Shown here piece after piece: positions 1 to 5,324 of a DNA stretch of 10,310 nt. The DNA is taken from positions 1 to 10,310 of the forward strand of contig CALGAD010000005.1 in assembly GCA_937951955.1 (NCBI GenBank), read 5' to 3'. The notes under the pieces were generated by a model, which was given only the letters and a program-made list of their open reading frames with translations, did no database searches and was not told the origin of the DNA. The stretch comes from an uncultured Bacillaceae bacterium. Lineage in GTDB: Bacteria > Bacillota > Bacilli > Bacillales > Caldibacillaceae. The first letter of the stretch is position 1. Each line of letters opens with the position of its first letter. The position numbers and the translations under genes are program-made.

Positions 1-2
1 CC

Positions 3-59
3 CTCTTTTTACTAATTGGAACCGTCATTTTCCTTTCATTTCTTCTATTTATTAAGTAA
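3..59 (+). CDS. 3' end of a membrane protein (partial)
   Basis: Reading frame 3 is open from the window edge to a TAA at 57-59 and encodes 18 residues, LFLLIGTVIFLSFLLFIK. This is an unbroken hydrophobic helix ending in a lysine, as at the C-terminus of a polytopic membrane protein or transporter. The other two plus frames give a stop at once or a non-membrane peptide. The family cannot be named from so short a piece. The gene would converge on the minus-strand lipoprotein gene that ends at 293. Confidence 0.5.
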   Translation, partial: LFLLIGTVIFLSFLLFIK

Positions 60-89
60 AAACATCTTGTGACTTAAAGTATTTTGGAT

Positions 90-112
90 AAATAGATAAA
101 AATTATCTATTT
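90..112. repeat. 10-bp perfect inverted repeat, Fur-like core
   Basis: AAATAGATAA and TTATCTATTT are perfect inverted arms separated by AAA. The core at 94-108 (AGATAAAAATTATCT) matches the 7-1-7 Fur consensus TGATAATnATTATCA at 11 of 14 defined positions. A protein-binding site is therefore possible. It lies between two convergent genes, where no ORF needs an operator, so an A+T-rich chance palindrome or a weak terminator for the left-end gene are alternatives. The repeat itself is certain; its role is not. Confidence 0.4.
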
Positions 113-205
113 CACGTTTTAAATTCCAGGACTTTCACGAATAAAGCTTATTTTACCAACACATTTATCGTTCATATCATGGTTTACCGAACATATAGAC
201 AGCCA

Positions 206-238
206 TCCCCTCCCAATCGCTTCACAATTGGGAGGGGA
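206..238. terminator. Strong G+C-rich hairpin between convergent genes
   Basis: TCCCCTCCCAAT (206-217) pairs perfectly with ATTGGGAGGGGA (227-238) across a 9-nt loop. The stem is 12 bp and rich in G-C pairs. It lies between the gene ending at 59 (plus) and the one ending at 293 (minus), the usual place for a shared terminator. Neither side has a good U-tract: the plus side continues ACTTCTCGTCTAGTTTTG and the minus side GATGGCTGTC. It may instead be the 3' hairpin of a small RNA. Confidence 0.5.
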
Positions 239-292
239 CTTCTCGTCTAGTTTTGTTAAAAAGATATACTCTCAATCAACTCGATATGTGGA

Positions 293-1555
293 TTAATAAA
301 GTTTTATTGTTTCTAATATTTCCAGAAAATCTTCTTCCACCATCTCTGAAAATTCATTTCCTACGTCAATATATGGTTCGTAATATAGTTGTTCAGGAAG
401 CTCACCCGGTCTTCGATAAACATATATGTAACGACTGCCTTCTCCTAAATAGAATCCGAATATCGGTTCTTGATAATAATCGAGAATCTCTTCTTTGTAT
501 GTTTGCTCATAGACTTCGATAACGGATAAACTACCGATATATTTACCCTCATGGACCATCCCAAAGTTGATGATAGCAACCGGTTCCGCAACAGGTGAAT
601 ACCATACAAAAGGATTCATTTCATGAGCGATATATTTTCCCCGCCATGATTCCGGAAATTCCAGTGAAAGCCCATATTCCTTATTTTCATAGGTTAAGTT
701 TGTTGCAGGCTCTACCTCATCGCCAAATATGTAGTACGCCGTTGCTTCCATCTCTTCTTTTCCAATTTCTTCCCAGAACACTTCAATTCCGATCATTCCT
801 ACAAAACCAGGGAAACCAATAAGACGAGAATCGAAATAAAAGATTATCGAATCTTGAGTGAGTGTAAACAGGGAGTATTGATCCTTAATGGGACGTGTTT
901 GTTCAACGACTGCTTGTATATATTCAGGGGTAACCTCCCCTCTATGTTCTGCAAATTCCTCATCATAAATGAGTTTTTTAGCGATCCAGTAGGATAATTG
1001 TTCCAGGGACGTTTGATGTTTGTCTAAAACATCCTCTAGCGAAATCAATTCTCCTGTTTTTAAATCAAAGTTAAAACTATAGCCGTAGTCCATCCCCATG
1101 GGTCCCCCCCAGAATATCCGATCCCGGAAGAATATAGAAACAAAATCTTCGGTGATCACCGGATCATCAAAGGAGCGAGTAAAAGCATAATCAGCACCCC
1201 CATTCGGAATTTCTTCTTCATTGTTCATACCAAACTCTTTATTTTCTTCTAATGTTTCTTTCATTTCCTTTTCGATGATTTGATCGAGCGGTTCATAGGA
1301 AAATTGCGGATATTCTAACTCGATAAACGTTCTTTCATCTTGATATTCCAACTTTTTCGGTTCATAGTTTTGTAGATCCGCAATTAATTGGTCCATGTTG
1401 CTATCCTTTTTTTCTTCTTCATTTGTTTGTTCTGCCAATTTTTCCTCCGCATGTTGATCTGTTGTTTCCTCTTGGTTCGATGCAGAATCTTGATTGCAGC
1501 CGATTAATAGTACGAAAGACAGGCTCAGGAAAAAAATAAATTTTACGAGTTTCAT
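293..1555 (-). CDS. DUF3298-like membrane lipoprotein
   Basis: The predicted product is a 420-residue lipoprotein on the outer face of the cytoplasmic membrane. The ATG at 1555 is chosen because GGAGGA (complement of 1564-1569) lies 8 nt upstream and because it gives a perfect signal: MKLVKF, a hydrophobic core, and a lipobox LIGC with Cys20. The frame is open 22 codons further up without a better start. Residues 21-55 are an E/Q-rich hydrophilic linker. Residues about 75-270 resemble the DUF3298/RsiV-like fold, with FWGGPMGMDYGYSFNFDLKT followed by LISLEDVL. A second domain from about 287 begins YENKEYGLSLEFPESWRGKY, a motif common in Bacillus lipoproteins of unknown function, and runs to the end. 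No enzymatic residues are evident. RsiV binds lysozyme through its DUF3298 domain, so a sensing or ligand-binding role is possible but unproven. No sigma factor gene adjoins it. Confidence 0.85.
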   Translation of the reverse strand: MKLVKFIFFLSLSFVLLIGCNQDSASNQEETTDQHAEEKLAEQTNEEEKKDSNMDQLIADLQNYEPKKLEYQDERTFIELEYPQFSYEPLDQIIEKEMKETLEENKEFGMNNEEEIPNGGADYAFTRSFDDPVITEDFVSIFFRDRIFWGGPMGMDYGYSFNFDLKTGELISLEDVLDKHQTSLEQLSYWIAKKLIYDEEFAEHRGEVTPEYIQAVVEQTRPIKDQYSLFTLTQDSIIFYFDSRLIGFPGFVGMIGIEVFWEEIGKEEMEATAYYIFGDEVEPATNLTYENKEYGLSLEFPESWRGKYIAHEMNPFVWYSPVAEPVAIINFGMVHEGKYIGSLSVIEVYEQTYKEEILDYYQEPIFGFYLGEGSRYIYVYRRPGELPEQLYYEPYIDVGNEFSEMVEEDFLEILETIKLY

Positions 1556-1648
1556 GATGAATTTCCTCCAAACATTTATACTCTTAGGCGTAAAACTACA
1601 AGTATTGCCACACACCATCATATGAATGAGCTGTAATCTTTATATCGG

Positions 1649-1873
1649 TTAGTATGTTAAAGTATGCACATAATGAAAAGAATCAATGGGTAAAGTTCCT
1701 TTTAAATCTGTTCTCAATTTCTCTTTTGTCATGTATGATAAAACTTTTTCACCGATCATCTGTTTCATCGCTAGCTTATGGCTTCTTGTCCTGATGAATC
1801 CTTCATCTGTTGATGACCAGGTAATCGATATAAAAATATCCCCAGAACTTAATTCCTTTTTAAAATCTGACAT
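1649..1873 (-). CDS. Doubtful small hypothetical protein
   Basis: This 74-codon frame begins MSDFKKELSSGDIFI and lies upstream of the lipoprotein gene on the same strand, in the otherwise empty 368-bp divergent gap 1556-1923. The composition is protein-like (mixed charge, no low complexity), but no Shine-Dalgarno sequence precedes the ATG at 1873 and internal ATGs also lack one. I do not recognise a family. A 64-codon frame also lies on the opposite strand over much of the same region. It may be a real small gene, a decayed remnant or chance. The rest of the gap shows no convincing promoter. Confidence 0.22.
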   Translation of the reverse strand: MSDFKKELSSGDIFISITWSSTDEGFIRTRSHKLAMKQMIGEKVLSYMTKEKLRTDLKGTLPIDSFHYVHTLTY

Positions 1874-1923
1874 ATTCTAAGATTGCAGGAATGTTTAAAA
1901 CAATTTAAAGGGAGCTGTTCTAT

Positions 1924-2436
1924 TTGCATTATGTATCTTTTAAAACCCGTATTTGTGCGTTTTTACTGGATTATCTCCTCATCCTTTTATACGGGATTTT
2001 TGTTGTTGGAACCATTTCCATCGTGTTCCGCCCAATGGTTCTTCCCTTATTTTCCAATACTCCCGCCCTGGCCCAATTAACGGGATTTTTTCTAATCACC
2101 TTGCCTGTATCCCTATACTTTGCTCTATGCGAATGCTCCCGCTGGCAAGGAACGATAGGGAAAAAAGTGTTACGGATTAAGGTTGCGGATCATGAGGGGC
2201 GGCGAATTCATATAGGGCGTTCCATTGTTAGAACAGCCATCAAGTTTCTCCCCTGGGAAATCGCTCATTTTGCCATCTGGCATCTTGTTCTTCCCTCACA
2301 GCTTTCTGAAATGATCATTTATCTTTTCTTAAGTTTAGCAAACATTGCTCTTATCCTTTACGTTATCGTTCCTTTTACAAACAAAAGAAGAAAAAACATT
2401 TACGATTGGGTGGCTCGCACGATCGTTATTCATTAA
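1924..2436 (+). CDS. RDD family membrane protein
   Basis: This 170-residue protein fits the RDD family (Arg and two Asp conserved in transmembrane segments; transport of small solutes or ions has been shown for some members). Arg9 and Asp16 lie in helix 1 (FKTRICAFLLDYLL). A second hydrophobic stretch covers about 52-70. The family motif GTIGKKVLRIKV starts at 76, and a last helix at about 130-150 is followed by the typical end NIYDWVARTIVI. The start is TTG at 1924: AAAGGGAG (1907-1914) lies 9 nt upstream and no in-frame ATG is near. The gene is monocistronic and closed by the terminator at 2470. It is divergent from the lipoprotein gene. The substrate cannot be predicted. Confidence 0.88.
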   Translation: MHYVSFKTRICAFLLDYLLILLYGIFVVGTISIVFRPMVLPLFSNTPALAQLTGFFLITLPVSLYFALCECSRWQGTIGKKVLRIKVADHEGRRIHIGRSIVRTAIKFLPWEIAHFAIWHLVLPSQLSEMIIYLFLSLANIALILYVIVPFTNKRRKNIYDWVARTIVIH

Positions 2437-2469
2437 TCCGTTTTTGTATCAATCAAAAACCTCCCCTTC

Positions 2470-2500
2470 ACCTCTTCCGTAAGCGAAGAGGTCTTTTTGT
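2470..2500 (+). terminator. Rho-independent terminator of the RDD gene
   Basis: ACCTCTTC (2470-2477) pairs with GAAGAGGT (2485-2492) over a 7-nt loop and is followed by CTTTTTGT. It lies 33 nt after the RDD stop codon. Confidence 0.88.
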
Positions 2501-2637
2501 TCATACAAAAAATTTCCTGTAAAACCAAGTCTAACCCGGTAAATTTTGCTTCCTTTCATCCATCCCTTCCCCATTCACTAAATACAAACAATTTACAGCT
2601 TATCAACTAATCGACTCGCCTAATTTTTACATATTAG

Positions 2638-2666
2638 TTGACATATGAAAACAAAACAAATATACT
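2638..2666 (+). promoter_or_regulatory. Sigma-A promoter of the GntR-ABC operon
   Basis: A perfect -35 TTGACA (2638-2643), a 17-bp spacer and -10 TATACT (2661-2666, 5 of 6 matches) lie about 78 bp before the repressor start. This is the best promoter in the window. A strong promoter like this ahead of a repressor gene fits tight negative autoregulation through the palindrome that begins at the -10. The gap from 2501 to 2637 between the terminator and this promoter shows nothing else. Confidence 0.87.
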
Positions 2667-2690
2667 TATATACACATGTATATAACTATA
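2661..2690. promoter_or_regulatory. Near-perfect 30-bp palindrome, likely GntR operator
   Basis: The left half TATACTTATATACAC and right half ATGTATATAACTATA are reverse complements except for one outer pair (2665/2686) and the central pair (2675/2676), so 13 of 15 pairs match. The palindrome begins at the -10 hexamer and covers the expected transcription start. A repressor bound here would block RNA polymerase. GntR/YtrA-type regulators are dimers that bind such inverted repeats at their own promoters; assigning this one to the adjacent gene is inference. Confidence 0.75.
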
Positions 2691-2743
2691 AGACGAGAGG
2701 GGAATTTTTGTAAGAGGAAATGATTTTTTAGGTGGTGAATGAA

Positions 2744-3118
2744 GTGAGTCGCTTAGACAGCAATAAGCCGATTTATGTACAAATTCGGGAAGTGATTGAA
2801 GAGCAAATTGTCACCGGACTGTTAAAAGAAGGAGAGCAAGCACCTTCGACCAATCAGCTCGTGCAATTTTACAAGGTCAATCATATTACAGTATCCAAAG
2901 GGATTAATCAGCTCGTTGACGAAGGAATCCTTTATAAAAAGAGGGGTGTCGGTATGTTTGTTAGTGAAGGTGCAAGGGAGAAATTGCTTCACAAGCGCAA
3001 GCAAAGATTTGTCGAGGAATATATTGTGAATTTGGTAAAAGAAGCCGAAATTTTGGGGATTAGCGATGAAGAATTATTTGAATTAATCCGGGAAACGAAG
3101 GGAAGGGAGCAGAATTGA
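2744..3118 (+). CDS. GntR family (YtrA-type) transcriptional repressor
   Basis: This 124-residue regulator has an N-terminal winged helix-turn-helix (about 8-73) with the family pattern PIYVQIREVIEEQI, then APSTNQLVQFYKVN and the wing GILYKKRGVGMFVS. It has only a short helical tail (about 74-124) instead of a large effector domain. That size and shape define the YtrA subfamily, which usually sits ahead of ABC transporter genes and responds to cell-envelope or antibiotic stress. I place the start at GTG 2744 because AGGTGG (2730-2735) lies 8 nt upstream. GTGs at 2732 and 2735 are in frame but have only a distant SD-like sequence (about 2712-2720). Its stop overlaps the TTG start of the ABC gene (ATTGA), which implies translational coupling. 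It probably represses its own operon through the palindrome at 2661-2690. Confidence 0.92.
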   Translation: MSRLDSNKPIYVQIREVIEEQIVTGLLKEGEQAPSTNQLVQFYKVNHITVSKGINQLVDEGILYKKRGVGMFVSEGAREKLLHKRKQRFVEEYIVNLVKEAEILGISDEELFELIRETKGREQN

Positions 3119-3996
3119 CACCATTAATTGACATTCAAAATCTAACGTTAAATTATGGCAGGAAAAAAGTATTAAAAAATATTTCCTTTTCACTGGACGG
3201 GGGAAAAATTTACGGCTTATTAGGACGAAATGGCGCTGGGAAGACCTCCTTATTATCCCTTTTAGCTTCTTTTCAACGTCCTAAATCCGGAATGATCAAA
3301 ATTCACGGAGAAGAACCGTTTGAAAATGCCCGAATCATGCAAAACGTTGGCCTTTTTTACAACCAAGATTATGCCGGTGAAACTGACTCTGTCAAAGAAA
3401 TGCTTGAGTTTGTCCAACGATATCGGCCCAATTTTGATATCGACTACGCCCAATACCTGGTAGAGCGTTTTGACCTTCCAATGAAAACAGCTATAAGTAA
3501 ACTCTCGACAGGAAAAAAGTCGGCCCTAAATGCGACCATCGGTTTGGCAAGCCGGACTCCCATTACGTTATTTGATGAGGTTTATTTAGGGATGGATGCA
3601 CCGAGTCGGGAATTTTTTTACAAAGAAATTTTTGAAGATCAAGAACGAGTCCCGCGCACCTTTATTTTATCTACCCATCTCGTATCGGAAATGGACTATT
3701 TGTTCGATGAAGTGTTGATTATTCATCGTGGTGAACTTCTTCTACATGAAGATTATGAAACAGTAATTTCCAGAGGGGCTGCCATTACCGGTGAAGCAAC
3801 CAAAGTGGATCGATTCACTCAAGGAATGACCATCTTAAATGAAAAAACTCTCGGTCCAACGAAATCTGTCATGGTTTATGGTCAGCTGTCAGAAACTGAA
3901 CTGGAAGAGCTACGTATTTCAGGACTTGATATCGGTCCCGTTCCATTACAGGATTTATTCATTCATCTGACAGGGGGAGGGAAAATTGATGAATAG
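3115..3996 (+). CDS. ABC transporter ATP-binding protein
   Basis: This 293-residue ATPase energises the permease encoded next to it. The motifs appear in order: Walker A GRNGAGKT (37-44), Q-loop Gln84, signature LSTGKKS (130-136, in place of LSGGQ), Walker B ending LFDE (152-155), D-loop Met160-Asp161 and H-loop STH with His188. The altered signature and the FDEVYLGMD form recall the YtrB-like group that accompanies YtrA-type regulators. A C-terminal extension of about 75 residues after 215 is regulatory or dimerising in related proteins. The start is TTG 3115, overlapping the repressor stop, with GGAAGGGAG (3101-3109) 5 nt upstream. Its stop overlaps the permease start by 8 nt. The exported substrate is unknown; antimicrobial peptides or cell-wall-active compounds are the usual suspects. 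Confidence 0.92.
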   Translation: MTPLIDIQNLTLNYGRKKVLKNISFSLDGGKIYGLLGRNGAGKTSLLSLLASFQRPKSGMIKIHGEEPFENARIMQNVGLFYNQDYAGETDSVKEMLEFVQRYRPNFDIDYAQYLVERFDLPMKTAISKLSTGKKSALNATIGLASRTPITLFDEVYLGMDAPSREFFYKEIFEDQERVPRTFILSTHLVSEMDYLFDEVLIIHRGELLLHEDYETVISRGAAITGEATKVDRFTQGMTILNEKTLGPTKSVMVYGQLSETELEELRISGLDIGPVPLQDLFIHLTGGGKIDE

Positions 3997-4759
3997 AACA
4001 CCTTTCAGGATGAAAGTTTCTTTTGATGTCTTTCTCATGCAAAGCATCATCACTTTATGGTATTTAGGAATCTTGCTCATCATTCACTTCGCCCCGATTT
4101 TCATCAATTTTGGTAACAAAAACGGGTTCAATGATATTTATGCAAAAATATATATCAGCGGTAATATTTTCATGTTTGTCATCGGCATCATCGCAGCAGT
4201 AGGGATCCTTCCGTTTTATGTCAAAAATGGGGTGACTCGTAAAGATTCCTATATCGGAATTGCTACAGGAACGATGGGCCTGGCGATCGCGATACCAATC
4301 ATTGCTTTCTTACTCAACTTGATTACAACCCCGATATTTAATTGGTTAGACGTACCGATCAAACCGGCCAATCTAACGGAGATTGCTGCCGATCCAGGTG
4401 ATCCATTCTTTGCCCATCTTATCTTAAGTATCGTCGGGCCACCGGCTATTGAAGGAATCAGCTTCCTATCCTTAGCATTGTTTATGCTCAATTTATTTTT
4501 CTATTATGTTATCGGATGGATGATAGGATCAGGCTTTTATCGCTCGAATGGGATTACGGGCTTTCTGTATATCATTCTTGCTGTATTTCTGTTCGCCTTG
4601 AATGCACAAATTTGGGGAAAAGGTTTGTTTGTCGATCTTTTTATACCGAATTTATCCGCATACTCTTATGGTGCATCATTCGCTGGAACGATTTTCTTCA
4701 TCACGATTGTACTTCTGATTATTCGCTTGACGACAAAAAATATCCGCATCAAATTATAA
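3989..4759 (+). CDS. ABC transporter permease, six-helix
   Basis: This 256-residue polytopic membrane protein is the transmembrane partner of the preceding ATPase. Hydrophobic segments lie near residues 17-40, 57-78, 89-112, 155-182, 189-207 and 228-247, as in half-size ABC-2-like permeases. The loop after helix 2 has FYVKNGVTRKD; NGVTRK-like loops recur in Firmicute permeases of GntR-linked exporters. The loop between helices 3 and 4 (about 113-154) is the largest soluble part. The start is ATG 3989, with GGGGGAGG upstream, within the end of the ATPase gene; a TTG directly before it is less likely. It is the last gene of the operon. Only one permease is present, so a homodimer is expected. 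I do not recognise a named gene. Confidence 0.85.
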   Translation: MNRTPFRMKVSFDVFLMQSIITLWYLGILLIIHFAPIFINFGNKNGFNDIYAKIYISGNIFMFVIGIIAAVGILPFYVKNGVTRKDSYIGIATGTMGLAIAIPIIAFLLNLITTPIFNWLDVPIKPANLTEIAADPGDPFFAHLILSIVGPPAIEGISFLSLALFMLNLFFYYVIGWMIGSGFYRSNGITGFLYIILAVFLFALNAQIWGKGLFVDLFIPNLSAYSYGASFAGTIFFITIVLLIIRLTTKNIRIKL

Positions 4760-4790
4760 CCGCTAAACGCACAACCTCTGTGAATGATTG

Positions 4791-4823
4791 AAGCTTGGGA
4801 TACAACTGTCCCGGGCTTTTCTC
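4791..4823 (+). terminator. Terminator of the GntR-ABC-permease operon
   Basis: AAGCTTGGGA (4791-4800) pairs with TCCCGGGCTT (4809-4818) over an 8-nt loop. The 10-bp stem includes two G-U pairs and is followed by TTCTC. The U-tract is short, so termination may be moderate. Confidence 0.75.
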
Positions 4824-4826
4824 ATT

Positions 4827-4856
4827 AAAAAGAGCAAGGCTTTATTAGCCTTGCTC
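4827..4856 (-). terminator. Terminator of the cupredoxin operon
   Basis: GAGCAAGGCT (4832-4841) and AGCCTTGCTC (4847-4856) form a perfect 10-bp stem with a 5-nt loop. Read on the minus strand it is followed by TTTTT (complement of 4827-4831), a classic intrinsic terminator 2 nt after the cupredoxin stop. It faces the terminator at 4791 and insulates the two convergent operons. Confidence 0.92.
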
Positions 4857-4857
4857 G

Positions 4858-5229
4858 CTATTGGACGGTGACTGTGCCCACCATGCCTTCCTTTTCATGG
4901 AAACGGCAAATCAATTGAAATGTACCGGACTTTTCTGGCTCGATTGTGACCATTTTTTCAACACCCGGTTTGACTTCCACATCGACATCAAGCTCTTTAA
5001 TCGTAAACGTATGGTCTTTTAAACCTTTATTTTTCAGCCAAAATACCGTCTTTTTTCCTCGCGGTATCGTAATTTCCTTTGGTTGGAAAAAGTCATCGTG
5101 TAACTCGACGACTACTGGCTTTTCCTTACTTATTGGTTGAGTCTGAGAAAAGACAGTTTGTGCCCCCAGAGTTAATACGAATACGGTTAGGGCAACCATG
5201 ACGATGATTCTGATAAACAACTTGCGCAC
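4858..5229 (-). CDS. Exported cupredoxin-domain copper protein
   Basis: This 123-residue product has an N-terminal export or anchor segment (MRKLFIRIIVMVALTVFVLT, ending near AQTVFSQ) and a plastocyanin-like domain (about 38-123). The type-1 copper ligands all appear present: His73 in KDHTF, then Cys108, His111 and Met116 in C-x2-H-x4-M. It should sit outside the membrane and bind copper for electron transfer or copper handling. I choose GTG 5229, with GGGAGG (complement of 5235-5240) 5 nt upstream. An in-frame ATG at 5325 overlaps the kinase stop (TAATG) but has no SD and would add a 32-residue leader before the signal sequence. The gene lies 95 nt after the kinase on the same strand with no terminator between, so it is probably co-transcribed with the two-component system and may be its output or accessory. 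Confidence 0.85.
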   Translation of the reverse strand: MRKLFIRIIVMVALTVFVLTLGAQTVFSQTQPISKEKPVVVELHDDFFQPKEITIPRGKKTVFWLKNKGLKDHTFTIKELDVDVEVKPGVEKMVTIEPEKSGTFQLICRFHEKEGMVGTVTVQ

Positions 5230-5324
5230 AGCATCCCTCCTTCCTCCCCATTTAGTATTTTCCAGTTTCCTAAAATTATCACGTGGTAGTGCCCATGCTG
5301 ATGGGAAGGAAGAGAAAGCTTGCA

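Noticed and set aside
253..522. Plus-strand 89-codon frame
   Set aside because: It lies mostly antisense to the lipoprotein gene, has no ribosome binding site and its product resembles nothing.
1651..1666. Direct repeat AGTATG with 10-bp period
   Set aside because: Too short to exceed chance in A+T-rich DNA, and no promoter context fits it.
1686..1880. Plus-strand 64-codon frame in the gap before the RDD gene
   Set aside because: No Shine-Dalgarno, and it overlaps another equally weak frame on the other strand.
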